A stretch of 64,000 nt of DNA, taken from assembly GCF_003595175.1 (NCBI RefSeq), contig NZ_CP032419.1, positions 868,001 to 932,000 of the forward strand, in the 5' to 3' direction. Shown here piece after piece: positions 23,772 through 35,910 of the stretch. A program made the position numbers and the translations under genes. The notes below the pieces were generated by a model, which was given only the letters and a program-made list of their open reading frames with translations, did not search any database and had not been told where the DNA came from. This DNA comes from Pseudomonas cavernae. GTDB taxonomy: Bacteria > Pseudomonadota > Gammaproteobacteria > Pseudomonadales > Pseudomonadaceae. How positions within the stretch are numbered: position 1 is the first letter of the stretch; each line of letters begins with the position of its first letter.

Positions 23772-26684
23772 ATGTCGCCTGCTTCGCGTTACCCCCTGCG
23801 CCGGTGGATCTGGCGCGCCTTCGTGCAGAGCGCCCTGATTCCGCTGATTCTGGTGGAGTCGGTGCTGATCGCCGTGTACCTGCTGACCAACAGTGCGATC
23901 CGCGATGCACAGCTGGACTATCTGCAGCAGCGTGCGGTGCAGGATCTGACCGCCGCGGTGCAGCGCGAGGGACAGATCATCGACGGCCGCTTGCAGGGCA
24001 TCGAGGCACAAGTGCGCATCTACCGCGATGCGGTGGCCCAGGCTCTGGCGGATAAGGCCTACCAGCCGGATGCCCTGGAGCGTCAGCGCCATGCACTGAC
24101 GGCTGACGGCGTGTTCTACAGTCGCAGCGACGATGGTCGCGCGGCGTCCTTCTATGCCAGCAGCACGCCGCTGGCCCGGCAGGACCACGCCAAGGCCCTG
24201 CGGCTAATGCGCGTCGACCCGCTGATGCGCTCGATCCAGGCCGCCAGCCCGCTGGTGTCGGCGGTCTACTTCAACAGCTGGGACAGCTACAACCGCATTT
24301 ACCCGTTCTTCCTCACCCCGGATCGCTATCCCCATGACATGGTGATCCCCGACTACAACTTCTATTACCTCGCCGACGCCCGTCACAACCCCGAACGCAA
24401 GGTGGTGTGGACCGACGTTTACCTCGACCCGGCCGGTCTGGGCTGGATGATGTCGGCGATCGCGCCGGTGTATCGCGGTGACTTCCTCGAAGGGGTGGTG
24501 GGTCTGGATATCACTATCGGCAAGATGCTCGCCGAGATCGGCAGTTTGCAGGTGCCCTGGCAGGGCTACGCGATGCTGGTGAGCCGCGACAACAGCATCA
24601 TGGCGCTGCCGGAGGCCGGCGAGGACGACTTCGGCCTCGACGAGCTGACCCAGCACGACTACCTCGAGGCCGTGCAGCGGGAGACCTTCAAACCCGCGGA
24701 TTTCAACCTCGCGCAGCGCCGCGAGCTGCAGCCGCTGCTGCAGGCCATGGTGGCGAGCCCGAGCAGCGTGCAGGAAGTGCTGCTCGGCGGGCGCAAGCAA
24801 CTGCTGGCCTGGAGCGAGATTCCGCAGACCGGCTGGCGCCTGCTGCTGGTGGTGGACGAGGCGAATATCTTCCAGGAGACCAACCGCCTGGCGGCCTATT
24901 ACCAGCAGATCGGCTACCTGTTGATCGCCGGGCTGCTGTTCTTCTACGCCCTGTTCTTCGCCTGGATGTGGCGGCGCTCGCGGCGCCTGAGCGCACAGCT
25001 GGCCGAGCCGCTGCAAGGCATCGCCGGCATGCTGCGCGGTCTCGGCCAAGTCGGCCAGAAGACGCCGAGGCCAGCCACGCAGATTGACGAACTGGTCGGC
25101 ATGGTCGCGGCGGTCGAACAGGCCGATGGCCAGCTGCAGGCCAGCGAGCTGGAGCGCGAGCAGGCCCAGCGCACGCTGCAACTGGTGCTGGAGTGCACCA
25201 CCGAAAGCCTCTGGGAGCTGGATGGCGTGAAGCAGACGTTCAAGCTGGGCGAGCGTTTCCTCCGCCGCTTCGGTCTCGACCGCGATGAAATTCCGCTGGT
25301 CGAGTACAACCAGCGCGTGCATCCAGACGATCGCGACCGCCTGCGCGGCCTGCGCCTGCATTGCCGGGATGATGGCGAGGACAGCTTCGATGCCGAGTAC
25401 CGCTTCGCCGATATCACCGGGCAGTACGCTTGGCTGCTCAGTCGTGGCCAGGTGGTGGAGCGCGACGCCGCGGGTTTGGCGGTCAAGGTGGCCGGCACCC
25501 ACGTCGACATCACCCGGCTGAAACAGGTGCAGGATGACCTGCGCCGTACCAGCCTGGAGGCGCAGGCCGCCAGCCAGGCCAAGAGCCGCTTCCTCTCCAG
25601 CATGAGCCACGAGCTGCGTACGCCGCTCAATGCCATCCACGGCTTCGCCCAGCTGATCGAGCTGGAGGCGCAGGAGAAGCGCGATGCGCAGACCGAGCTC
25701 GGTTATGCGCGGGAGATCGTCAACGCCAGCCGTCATCTGACTTCGCTGGTGGATGACATCCTCGACCTGTCCAGCATCGAGAGCCGTCGTCAGCAGCTGC
25801 AGCTCAAGCCGGTGGACGTCGGCGCCTTGCTCGCCGGCTGTGCCGAGCTGGTGCAGCCGGAAGTGCAGCAGCGCCAGCAGCAACTGCAGGTGATGACGGT
25901 AGCGCCGCCACTCTATGTGCTCGCCGATGTGCGCCGCGTGCGCCAGGTGCTGCTCAACCTGCTGTCCAACGCGATCAAGTACAACGCCACGCAAGGGTTG
26001 GTCAGCCTCGGCTATGAGTTGCGAGCGGGCTGCGTGCGCCTATGGGTGGAGGACTGCGGCCCGGGGCTGAGCCCGGAGCAGCAGGCGCAGTTGTTCCAGC
26101 CGTTCCAGCGGCTGGGCTGGGAGAACTCGAGCATTCCCGGCGCCGGCATCGGCCTGGTGCTGTGCCGCGAACTGGCCGAACTGATGGACGGCGAGATCGG
26201 CTTCAGCAGTTCGCCGGGGGTCGGCAGCCGGTTCTGGATCGATCTGCCCAGTGCCGCCGCGCCGCAGGCAGCGGCGGATGCTCAGGCGCACAGCCCGGCG
26301 GCGCCACCACGGGCGCTGGCCCAGGTGCTGTGCATCGAGGACCATCCGGCCTGCCTGAAGGTGCTGCAGGAGGGCCTGCGCCAGTTCGCCGAGGTGCGCG
26401 GTGTGGCCTCGGTGCAGCGGGCGCTGGCTGCGCTGGATGAACGGGTGCCGGCCTTGCTGCTGCTCGACCTCGACCTGCCGGACGGCGACGGCCTGGAGGT
26501 GCTCGACCACCTGCGCCACAGCGTTCGCCTGCGCGAGGTGCCGGTGCTGGTCATCAGCGCCACGGCCGACGAGGCCGCCTTTGCCGAGGCGCGCCGACGC
26601 GGGGCCCAGGCTTGCCTGGCCAAGCCGGTGGACCTGCAGCAGGTGCGCCGGCTGGCGTTGTCGTTGCTCGGCCGGGCACCCTGA
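23772..26684 (+). CDS. Hybrid sensor histidine kinase/response regulator
   Basis: The 970-residue membrane kinase has a transmembrane segment near residues 20-40, a large periplasmic sensor domain of dCache type to about 375, a second span (LLIAGLLFFYALFFAWMW), a HAMP-like linker, a PAS domain (about 460-585), a HisKA domain with phospho-acceptor His613 (SHELRTPLNAIHGF) and an HATPase domain (N box NLLSNAIKYN, G boxes EDCGPG and GAGIGL). A C-terminal receiver follows with Asp899 in LLLDLDLPDGDG and Lys in LAKPVDL. No output domain or separate regulator gene is adjacent, so its partner lies elsewhere. It sits between ssrA and the small periplasmic protein genes. Confidence 0.9.
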   Translation: MSPASRYPLRRWIWRAFVQSALIPLILVESVLIAVYLLTNSAIRDAQLDYLQQRAVQDLTAAVQREGQIIDGRLQGIEAQVRIYRDAVAQALADKAYQPDALERQRHALTADGVFYSRSDDGRAASFYASSTPLARQDHAKALRLMRVDPLMRSIQAASPLVSAVYFNSWDSYNRIYPFFLTPDRYPHDMVIPDYNFYYLADARHNPERKVVWTDVYLDPAGLGWMMSAIAPVYRGDFLEGVVGLDITIGKMLAEIGSLQVPWQGYAMLVSRDNSIMALPEAGEDDFGLDELTQHDYLEAVQRETFKPADFNLAQRRELQPLLQAMVASPSSVQEVLLGGRKQLLAWSEIPQTGWRLLLVVDEANIFQETNRLAAYYQQIGYLLIAGLLFFYALFFAWMWRRSRRLSAQLAEPLQGIAGMLRGLGQVGQKTPRPATQIDELVGMVAAVEQADGQLQASELEREQAQRTLQLVLECTTESLWELDGVKQTFKLGERFLRRFGLDRDEIPLVEYNQRVHPDDRDRLRGLRLHCRDDGEDSFDAEYRFADITGQYAWLLSRGQVVERDAAGLAVKVAGTHVDITRLKQVQDDLRRTSLEAQAASQAKSRFLSSMSHELRTPLNAIHGFAQLIELEAQEKRDAQTELGYAREIVNASRHLTSLVDDILDLSSIESRRQQLQLKPVDVGALLAGCAELVQPEVQQRQQQLQVMTVAPPLYVLADVRRVRQVLLNLLSNAIKYNATQGLVSLGYELRAGCVRLWVEDCGPGLSPEQQAQLFQPFQRLGWENSSIPGAGIGLVLCRELAELMDGEIGFSSSPGVGSRFWIDLPSAAAPQAAADAQAHSPAAPPRALAQVLCIEDHPACLKVLQEGLRQFAEVRGVASVQRALAALDERVPALLLLDLDLPDGDGLEVLDHLRHSVRLREVPVLVISATADEAAFAEARRRGAQACLAKPVDLQQVRRLALSLLGRAP

Positions 26685-26694
26685 GGCGCGGCGC

Positions 26695-26940
26695 TTACTC
26701 GCTGGCTTGCAGCAGCTGCAGCGCTTCGCCGAGGACCTTCACCGACTCGGTGTGGTCGCCGGCCTTGTGCAGCGCTTCGCCTTCGGCGCGCAGGTTCTGC
26801 ACCTGAGCCAGCACGGCGGGATCGCTGGGTGGGGCGGTTTTCAGCATCTGGTCGATCTGGGCCATGTCCGCTGGGCAGTGCATGGCCCAGAGCGGGGGGC
26901 TGAACAGCAGGGCGGCAAACACAAGGCTGAGACGGCGCAT
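26695..26940 (-). CDS. Small periplasmic protein, paralogue of the next gene
   Basis: This 81-residue protein has a signal peptide (LVFAALLFSPPLWA) and a mature part predicted as a helical pair, with the segment HKAGDHTESVKVLGEALQLLQ resembling a TPR half. It is aligned in layout and sequence with the 89-residue product encoded just upstream on the same strand (27267-26998), with 57 bases between. Function is unknown; both may be soluble or envelope-associated helical-hairpin proteins. Confidence 0.65.
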   Translation of the reverse strand: MRRLSLVFAALLFSPPLWAMHCPADMAQIDQMLKTAPPSDPAVLAQVQNLRAEGEALHKAGDHTESVKVLGEALQLLQASE

Positions 26941-26997
26941 CGCGGTTCTCCAATCTGAATGAACGGGTCTTGAGTATAGGAAAGCCGGCGCTGCTGG

Positions 26998-27267
26998 TTA
27001 GCTGATGCCGCCTCCGCCTTTATCGCTGTTTTCCAGCACCTGCAGGGCCTTGTTGCTGTTGTTAATGCAGCCTTCGGTGTCACCTACGACCTTGGCTTCC
27101 TCGGCCTTGGCCTTGAGCTGCTCGACCTGCTGGGTGGCGGTATCGCCATTCGGCGCTTGGGTCGCCAGGGCGTCCTCCAGCTTCTGCAGGTTGATGTCGC
27201 ACAGGTCGGCGGCGAACACCGGCGCGGTCAGCAAGGCCGCGACTATCAGCATCGCAAAGCGTTTCAT
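26998..27267 (-). CDS. Small periplasmic protein, paralogue of the preceding gene
   Basis: The 89-residue protein begins MKRFAMLIVAALLTAPVFA, a clear signal peptide with cleavage after VFA. The mature part has Cys at about 23 and 67 (DLCDINLQ and DTEGCINN), which could form a disulfide, a helical hairpin rich in Lys, Glu and Ala, and a Gly-rich end. A longer frame runs through in the upstream dld region, but the start at 27267 after GAGG is clear. It shares the pattern LxxQ..NGDTATQQVEQLKAKAEE with its neighbour. Function unknown. Confidence 0.7.
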   Translation of the reverse strand: MKRFAMLIVAALLTAPVFAADLCDINLQKLEDALATQAPNGDTATQQVEQLKAKAEEAKVVGDTEGCINNSNKALQVLENSDKGGGGIS

Positions 27268-27393
27268 GGTCGGTTCCTCTTGTCGGTTTACCCCAGTGCC
27301 CCAGTCGTGGGACAACCTCTGGGGTGCCGCTGTCGGCATACAAGGGTGGACTTGCGACTTTCCGGCTGGGTTCAGTTTTTTTGGGCCGACCAA

Positions 27394-27416
27394 GAAAGCC
27401 CCGCGCAGGCGGGGCC
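27394..27416 (-). terminator. Terminator after dld
   Basis: GCCCCGC (27398-27404) and GCGGGGC (27409-27415) pair around a four-base loop; on the minus strand TTTCTTGG follows. It lies just beyond the dld stop codon and should end the lactate operon. Confidence 0.75.
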
Positions 27417-27428
27417 GAGTGCAGCGCC

Positions 27429-30242
<2,814 letters not shown>

Positions 30243-30404
30243 GCGTGCTCCAGGAATCACGGTAGGTGGGGGCCGCTCGTGACGGCTCCTCGGATTATGG
30301 TTGACTGCACCCTGCTGCCGTTCACGGCCTCGGGGCTGGGGAGCGGGTGGCTGGTGGGTTGCCCGCTCCACTCCCGCGCCCGGTAAGGCGCGGAAGTCCG
30401 GGCG

Positions 30405-31550
30405 TCAGACGCCCAGTTCGCGGACCAGCGAGTCGCGGCTGATCTCGGAAATCGACTTGGCGCCGGTGAGCACCATGGCTACGCGCATTTCTTTCTCGAT
30501 CAGATCGAGCAGGTTGGTGACCCCGGCCTGGCCGGCGGCCGCCAGCGCGTAGACGAAGGCGCGGCCGAGCAGCACGGTGTCGGCGCCGAGGGCGAGCATG
30601 CGCACCACGTCGAGGCCGGTGCGGATGCCCGAGTCGGCGAGGATCGCCAGTTCGCCCTTCACCGCGTCGGCGATGGCCGGCAGCGCGCGGGCACTGGACA
30701 GCACGCCGTCCAGTTGGCGGCCGCCGTGGTTGGACACGACGATGCCGTCGGCGCCGAATTTCACCGCGTCCTTGGCGTCTTCCGGGTCGAGGATGCCCTT
30801 GATGACCATCGGGCCGTCCCAGAAGTCGCGGATCCACTCGAGATCCTTCCACGAGATCGACGGGTCGAAGTTGGCGCCCAGCCAACCGATGTAGTCGGCC
30901 AGGCCGGTCGGATTGCCGCGGTAGGTGGAGATGTTGCCGAGGTCGTGCGGGCGGCCGAGCAGGCCCACGTCCAGCGCCCAGGCCGGTCGGGTCACAGCCT
31001 GCAGCATGCGGCGCAGCGCGGCGTTCGGGCCGCTCATGCCGGAATGCGCGTCGCGGTAGCGCGCGCCGGGCACCGGCATGTCGACGGTGAACACCAGGGT
31101 AGTCACCCCGGCGGCCTTGGCGCGCTCCAGGGCGTTCCTCATGAAGCCGCGGTCCTTGAGCACGTAGAGCTGGAACCACATCGGCCGGTCGATGGCCGGG
31201 GCGACTTCCTCGATCGGGCACACCGACACGGTAGACAGGGTGAACGGCACGCCCTTGGCCGCGGCCGCGCGGGCTGCCTGCACCTCGCCGCGCCGTGCGT
31301 ACATGCCAGTCAGGCCCACCGGCGCGAGCGCCACCGGCATCGCCAGGGTCTCGTTGAACAGGCGGGTTTCCAGGCTCAGCTCGGCCATGTTCTTCAGCAC
31401 GCGCTGACGCAGGGCGATGCCGGCCAGGTCCTCGACGTTGCGCCGCAGTGTGTACTCGGCGTAGGCGCCGCCGTCGATGTAGTGGAACAGGAACGGCGGC
31501 AGCCTGCGTTGCGCGGCGGCGCGGTAGTCGGTAGAGGCAGAGATGATCAT
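30405..31550 (-). CDS. lldD: L-lactate dehydrogenase (FMN, quinone-linked)
   Basis: At 381 residues this matches LldD in length throughout. It is an FMN-dependent alpha-hydroxyacid oxidase with a TIM barrel: [18 protein letters not shown] near the N-terminus, [11 protein letters not shown], and the catalytic His-Gly-Gly-Arg ([10 protein letters not shown], about 275). It oxidises L-lactate to pyruvate and reduces quinone at the membrane. It lies between the permease and the D-lactate enzyme, 162 bases from the latter. Confidence 0.97.
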   Translation of the reverse strand: MIISASTDYRAAAQRRLPPFLFHYIDGGAYAEYTLRRNVEDLAGIALRQRVLKNMAELSLETRLFNETLAMPVALAPVGLTGMYARRGEVQAARAAAAKGVPFTLSTVSVCPIEEVAPAIDRPMWFQLYVLKDRGFMRNALERAKAAGVTTLVFTVDMPVPGARYRDAHSGMSGPNAALRRMLQAVTRPAWALDVGLLGRPHDLGNISTYRGNPTGLADYIGWLGANFDPSISWKDLEWIRDFWDGPMVIKGILDPEDAKDAVKFGADGIVVSNHGGRQLDGVLSSARALPAIADAVKGELAILADSGIRTGLDVVRMLALGADTVLLGRAFVYALAAAGQAGVTNLLDLIEKEMRVAMVLTGAKSISEISRDSLVRELGV

Positions 31551-31583
31551 GGGCGTCTCATCGGTGGATGGTCGATGTCAGTT

Positions 31584-31678
31584 CCCTCTCCCGTATACGG
31601 GAGAGGGCTAGGGAGAGGGCGGCGGTGCTAATTACCCTCTCCCCCGGCCCCTCTCCCACGCATGAGAGAGGGGAGAGC
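31584..31678. repeat. CCCTCTCCC-type palindromic repeats between lldP and lldD
   Basis: A perfect 24-bp palindrome (31584-31607, CCCTCTCCC...GGGAGAGGG around GTATAC) is followed by a second imperfect unit (about 31634-31678) in which CCCCTCTC and GAGAGGGG pair. Such repeats are dispersed in Pseudomonas intergenic regions. Within this operon they may stabilise or attenuate the mRNA after lldP. Confidence 0.75.
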
Positions 31679-31680
31679 AC

Positions 31681-33369
31681 TCAATGCACCAGCATGCCGG
31701 TGAACACATAGGCTTGCGCCAGGGTGATCAGGCCGACGAAGGTGGCGAAGATCAGGCTGTGCTTGAGGGTGAAGCGGAACAGATCCGACTCGCGGCCGAC
31801 CATGCCGGTGGCGGCGCAGGCTACGGCGATGGACTGCGGCGAGATCATCTTGCCGGTCACCCCGCCGCTGGTGTTGGCGGCGACCAGCAGGGTGTCGTTG
31901 ACCCCGATCTGGTGCGCGGTGGTCGCCTGCAGCGAGCCGAACAGGGCGTTGGACGAGGTGTCCGAACCGGTCAAGAACACGCCCAGCCAGCCGAGGAACG
32001 GCGAGAAGAACGGGAACGCCGCACCGGTACCGGCGAGCACCAGGGCCATGGTGGTCGACATGCCGGAGAAGTTGGTGACGAAGGCGAAGGCCAACACCAT
32101 GCCGATCGACAGGATCGGCCACTTCAGTTCGACGAAAGTTTCCTTGAGAGTGGTCAGACCAGTTTTGACGTGGATGCCGAGGATCACCATCGACAGCAGC
32201 GCCGAGAAGAAGATCGCGGTGCCGGTGGCGGATACCGGGTCGAGCTTGAATACCGCAGGAATCGCGGTGGGGTTGGCGACGATCGGCGCGACCTTCATCA
32301 CCAGCTGATCGAGGTGCGGAATGGCGATCAGGAACACGAAACTGTCCAGCGCGCCGCCGGGAGCGAACATCGCCTTGAACGGTTTGAGGGTCCAGATGGT
32401 GACCAGCACGGTGAGCACCAGGAACGGCGACCAGGCTTTGAGAATCTGCCCGAAGTTGTACGGCGACGGCTCGGTGCTGCGCACCCCGCCAAAACCGCCG
32501 AGCGCCGCGCTGCCGTCTGCATTCACGCCGACGATGTCCTGCTCGCCCGCGACCTTCGGCTGCCAGACTTTGAGGAACAGGGTCAGGCACACCAGGCTGA
32601 CCAGCGCCGAGGTGATGTCCGGCAGTTCCGGGCCGATGAAGTTGGAGGTGAAATACTGGGTCACGGCGAAACTGGAACCGGCGGCCAGGGCGGCTGGCCA
32701 GGTTTCCTTGATGCCGCGCCAGCCGTCCATCATCGCCACCAGCCAGAACGGCACGATGATCGACAGCAGCGGCAGTTGCCGGCCGGTCATGGCGCCGATC
32801 TTGAAGGCGTCGATGCCGGTGACCTGACCGGCGACGATGATCGGGATGCCCAGGGCGCCGAAGGCTACCGGCGCGGTGTTGGCGATCAGGCACAGGCCGG
32901 CAGCGTACAGCGGGTTGAAGCCGAGACCGACGAGCAGGGCGGCGGTGATCGCCACCGGCGCGCCGAAGCCGGCGGCACCCTCGAGGAAAGCACCGAACGA
33001 GAAGCCGATCAGCAGCACCTGCAGGCGCTGGTCACCGGTGATCGACAGCACCGAGCTGCGAATCACCTCGAACTGGCCGCTCTTCACCGTCAGTTTGTAG
33101 AGGAACACCGCGGCAACGATGATCCAGGCAATCGGCCAGAGACCGTAGGCGAAACCGTAGCCGGCGGCGGCGAAGGCCATGTCGGTGGGCATGCCGAAGG
33201 CGAAGATCGCCACTAGGATTGACAGCGCCAGGGTGATGGTCCCGGCGACATGCCCCTTCATGCGGAATACCGCCAGGGCGAGGAAAAAGAAAATGATCGG
33301 GATGAGGGCCGCGAAGGCCGACAGGCCGAGGCTGCCGAGGGGCGTGTAAAGCTGTTGCCAGGCTTGCAT
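31681..33369 (-). CDS. lldP: Lactate permease
   Basis: The 562-residue polytopic protein of the LctP family has about a dozen hydrophobic spans across its length, including FFLALAVF near the N-terminus, [12 protein letters not shown] and [18 protein letters not shown]. It imports D- and L-lactate (and glycolate) with protons across the inner membrane. It is the first gene of the lld operon and is read divergently from lldR, across a 304-base control region with two palindromic operators. Confidence 0.96.
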   Translation of the reverse strand: MQAWQQLYTPLGSLGLSAFAALIPIIFFFLALAVFRMKGHVAGTITLALSILVAIFAFGMPTDMAFAAAGYGFAYGLWPIAWIIVAAVFLYKLTVKSGQFEVIRSSVLSITGDQRLQVLLIGFSFGAFLEGAAGFGAPVAITAALLVGLGFNPLYAAGLCLIANTAPVAFGALGIPIIVAGQVTGIDAFKIGAMTGRQLPLLSIIVPFWLVAMMDGWRGIKETWPAALAAGSSFAVTQYFTSNFIGPELPDITSALVSLVCLTLFLKVWQPKVAGEQDIVGVNADGSAALGGFGGVRSTEPSPYNFGQILKAWSPFLVLTVLVTIWTLKPFKAMFAPGGALDSFVFLIAIPHLDQLVMKVAPIVANPTAIPAVFKLDPVSATGTAIFFSALLSMVILGIHVKTGLTTLKETFVELKWPILSIGMVLAFAFVTNFSGMSTTMALVLAGTGAAFPFFSPFLGWLGVFLTGSDTSSNALFGSLQATTAHQIGVNDTLLVAANTSGGVTGKMISPQSIAVACAATGMVGRESDLFRFTLKHSLIFATFVGLITLAQAYVFTGMLVH

Positions 33370-33476
33370 CGTGGGGTGGCTCCCTGATTGTTGTTGGGTG
33401 TGCCTGTGGGCCGGGGCTGCCTCGGCGCTTGTGGCGCGGGCGAATCGGATCTTGACCTCGGCGTGCGGTGTCGGCT

Positions 33477-33495
33477 AAATTGGTAATACCAATTT
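33477..33495. promoter_or_regulatory. LldR operator 1
   Basis: AAATTGGTAATACCAATTT is a palindrome with eight-base perfect arms in the lldP-lldR intergenic region. It matches the TGGT-Nx-ACCA pattern of GntR/FCD regulators such as LldR, placed where it can control lldP transcription. Confidence 0.85.
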
Positions 33496-33593
33496 ACAAA
33501 ATCGACGACTCAGAGTAAAAGCTCGGCGGAAAGGCTGTCAATTTGTCGCACTACGACTTTGGTCGGGAGGCGCCTTGGTGGCGTCCTTCGCTA

Positions 33594-33604
33594 TGGTCTG
33601 ACCA
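33594..33604. promoter_or_regulatory. LldR operator 2
   Basis: TGGTCTGACCA is a perfect palindrome followed by ATTTT, about 100 bases from operator 1 and 70 bases before the lldR start. Two spaced sites suggest looping or autoregulation. Confidence 0.7.
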
Positions 33605-33673
33605 ATTTTGCTGGAGGCTGCGCAAAGCCGCGAAGTAGACGCGTGCATCGCTGCGGGCCGGGAGGGAAAGGTG

Positions 33674-34444
33674 ATGAGCTTCAATCAGATCCAGCCGCGC
33701 CGTTTGTCGGACGATATCGTCGCGCGCCTCGAGTCGATGATCCTCGAAGGCACGCTCAAGCCGGGCGAGCGGTTGCCGGCGGAGCGTGCGCTGGCCGAGC
33801 AGTTCGGCGTGTCGCGACCGTCGCTGCGTGAAGCGATCCAGAAGCTGGCGGCCAAGGGCATGCTGATCAGTCGCCAGGGCGGCGGCAACTACGTGGTCGA
33901 TACGCTCGGCTCGACCTTCAGCGATCCGCTGCTGCAGCTATTGGAGAGCAACCCCGAGGCGCAGCGCGACCTGCTGGAGTTCCGACATACTCTCGAAGGC
34001 TCCTGCGCCTACTACGCGGCACTGCGCGCCACCGCGCCGGACCATCAGCGCCTGCACGAGGCCTTCGCCGCACTGCAGGCCTGCTATGCGCGGGCGCCGA
34101 GCCCGAGCGGTCGCGCCGAGGAGGGCGCCGCCGATGCGCGCTTCCACCTGGCAATCGCCGAGGCCAGCCACAACGCCGTGCTGCTGCATACCATTCGCGG
34201 CCTGTTCGACCTGCTCAAGCGCAACGTGGTGACCAATATCGGCGGGATGTACGCGCAGCGTGGCGAAACCCGCGACATGCTGATGAGTCAGCACCGGGCG
34301 CTGTACGAGGCGATCATCGAGGGGCGCGCCGAGGCGGCACGGGAGATTTCCAGTCAGCACATCCATTACGTGCAGGAAGTGCTGTCCGAGGCGCGGCGTG
34401 AGGTCGAGCGGACGGCGCGGGCGCAGCGCCGCCAGGGCCTGTGA
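33674..34444 (+). CDS. lldR: GntR/FCD-family lactate-responsive regulator
   Basis: The 256-residue protein has an N-terminal GntR winged helix (residues about 8-75: LESMILEGTLKPGERLPAERALAEQFGVSRPSLREAI) and an FCD ligand-binding domain from about 95, with metal-type His residues. It represses the divergent lldP-lldD-dld operon until lactate is bound. The frame is open from 33608, but the start MSFNQIQPRR at 33674 follows GGAGGGAAAG. It ends directly against the convergent smpB gene, with no base between the stop codons. Confidence 0.92.
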   Translation: MSFNQIQPRRLSDDIVARLESMILEGTLKPGERLPAERALAEQFGVSRPSLREAIQKLAAKGMLISRQGGGNYVVDTLGSTFSDPLLQLLESNPEAQRDLLEFRHTLEGSCAYYAALRATAPDHQRLHEAFAALQACYARAPSPSGRAEEGAADARFHLAIAEASHNAVLLHTIRGLFDLLKRNVVTNIGGMYAQRGETRDMLMSQHRALYEAIIEGRAEAAREISSQHIHYVQEVLSEARREVERTARAQRRQGL

Positions 34445-34927
34445 CTAGTCGTCTTTGCCTTTACTGCGGACCGCGCGCTGGATTTCGCGATCGGAATCGC
34501 GCTCCTTCTCAGTGTGGCGCTTGTCGTATTCTTTCTTGCCCTTGCCGAGGGCGATTTCGCACTTGATCAAGTGGGCTTTCCAGTATAGCGACAGGGCCAC
34601 GCAGGTGTAGCCCTTTTGCTGAACGTTGCCGAATAGCTTGCCCAGCTCGCGCTGATTGAGCAGCAGCTTGCGGGTGCGGATAGGATCGGCGATCACATGG
34701 GTGCTGGCGGTGGTCAACGGCGTAATGTGGCAGCCCATCAGCCACGCTTCGCCGTCCTTGAGCAGCACGTAGCTGTCGACCAGTTGGGCTTTACCGGCGC
34801 GCAGACTCTTCACTTCCCAGCCAGCCAGAACCAGGCCGGCCTCGTAGCGCTGCTCGACGAAATAATCGTGCAGTGCCTTTTTGTTCTGCGCGATGGTGCC
34901 TTGAGGGTGTTTCTTTTGCTTAGCCAT
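34445..34927 (-). CDS. smpB: tmRNA-binding protein
   Basis: SmpB has 160 residues with an OB-fold core ([39 protein letters not shown] at about 12-50, GCHITPLT) and the basic C-terminal tail ([28 protein letters not shown]) that mimics the mRNA in the decoding site. It delivers ssrA tmRNA to stalled ribosomes. It is convergent with lldR and divergent from ratA. The tmRNA gene is about 11 kb to the left. Confidence 0.97.
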   Translation of the reverse strand: MAKQKKHPQGTIAQNKKALHDYFVEQRYEAGLVLAGWEVKSLRAGKAQLVDSYVLLKDGEAWLMGCHITPLTTASTHVIADPIRTRKLLLNQRELGKLFGNVQQKGYTCVALSLYWKAHLIKCEIALGKGKKEYDKRHTEKERDSDREIQRAVRSKGKDD

Positions 34928-35101
34928 AGGGCGCGCATTATAGGGAGATGCTCTCCGGCTGGCGACAGCCTAAGCTTGAGGCGGGTGGGTGAATCTCCGA
35001 CAATGCGCGATCTTTTTTGACCTGTGCGGCGTTCTGCGTGGTGAGCGGCGGGTTTTGCTGCTCGGCCACGCTCGCTGTGCCGCTGTGGAAGTGAAAATGT
35101 C

Positions 35102-35536
35102 ATGAGCACCCATATCCAACGCTCCGCCTTGTTGCCTTATCCGGCGCAGTTGTTGTTCGCGCTGGTCAACGATGTCGCGCGTTATCCGGAGTTTCTGCCC
35201 TGGTGCTCGGCGACCGAGGTGCTGGAGGTTAGCGACACGCACATGCTGGCCAGGCTGGCGGTGGCCAAGGGCGGGTTGTCGCAGCAGTTCGTCACCCGCA
35301 ATGCCCTGGTGCCGGGGCAACGCATCGAAATGAATCTGGCGGAGGGGCCGTTCAGTGAATTGCACGGGGTCTGGCAGTTCAAGGCGTTGACCGACAAGGC
35401 TTGCAAGATCAGCCTCGATCTGTCCTTCGCTTATGCTGGCCCGGTGGTCAAAGCCACCCTGGGCCCGCTGTTCAATCAGGCGGCCAATACCTTGGTGGAT
35501 GCCTTCTGTCAGCGCGCCAAACAGCTATACGGGTAG
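35102..35536 (+). CDS. ratA: Ribosome-association toxin/START-like protein
   Basis: The 144-residue protein is a polyketide-cyclase/START-domain (SRPBCC) protein of the RatA/YfjG family, with the signature YPAQLLFALVNDVARYPEFLPWCSATEVL and a C-terminal region ending AKQLYG. In E. coli RatA interferes with 70S formation; other members bind ubiquinone (Coq10-like), so its role in Pseudomonas is open. Three bases separate it from rnfH, and the pair smpB/ratA-rnfH is conserved. Confidence 0.9.
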   Translation: MSTHIQRSALLPYPAQLLFALVNDVARYPEFLPWCSATEVLEVSDTHMLARLAVAKGGLSQQFVTRNALVPGQRIEMNLAEGPFSELHGVWQFKALTDKACKISLDLSFAYAGPVVKATLGPLFNQAANTLVDAFCQRAKQLYG

Positions 35537-35539
35537 CGC

Positions 35540-35851
35540 GTGGTGGAAAAAAGCATCGCGGTGGAAGTCGTCTACGCCCTGGCAGATAAACAGGTATTAA
35601 TGCGCTTGAGCCTGCCCTATGGCACCACGGTGCGTCAGGCGGCCGAGCGCTCCGGGCTGGATGCGCATTTCCCAGGGCTGGATCTGCGCGGTTGTCCGCT
35701 CGGCATTTTCGGCAAGGCGGTGGCCAGGCCGGAAGAGCGCGTGCTGGAAGAGGGCGAGCGCGTGGAGATCTACCGGCCGCTGATTGCCGACCCGAAAGAA
35801 GTGCGTAAGCAGCGTGCCGCTAAAGCGGCGCAGGCCAAGGCTGGCAGATAG
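35540..35851 (+). CDS. rnfH: RnfH-family protein
   Basis: The 103-residue ubiquitin-fold protein of the RnfH family has the motif DLRGCPLGIFGKAVARPEERVLEEGERVEIYRPL. GTG at 35540 is followed by another GTG; either could start translation. It overlaps nothing but begins three bases after ratA stops, so it is co-transcribed with it. Family role is poorly known and not shown in the sequence. Confidence 0.9.
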   Translation: MVEKSIAVEVVYALADKQVLMRLSLPYGTTVRQAAERSGLDAHFPGLDLRGCPLGIFGKAVARPEERVLEEGERVEIYRPLIADPKEVRKQRAAKAAQAKAGR

Positions 35852-35862
35852 GATTTTCAGGT

Positions 35863-35894
35863 ACAAAAAAGCCCGGCACTTGGCCGGGCTTTTT
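35863..35894. terminator. Bidirectional terminator between rnfH and bamE
   Basis: AGCCCGGC (35870-35877) and GCCGGGCT (35883-35890) form the stem with loop ACTTG, with A6 upstream and T5 downstream. It can end both rnfH (plus) and bamE (minus) transcripts. Confidence 0.9.
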
Positions 35895-35910
35895 ATTGGC
35901 AGGGTTGGGC

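Noticed and set aside
24204..25994. Very long minus-strand frame (596 residues) opposite the histidine kinase.
   Set aside because: It is an effect of GC-rich codon use; the plus strand has complete kinase domains.
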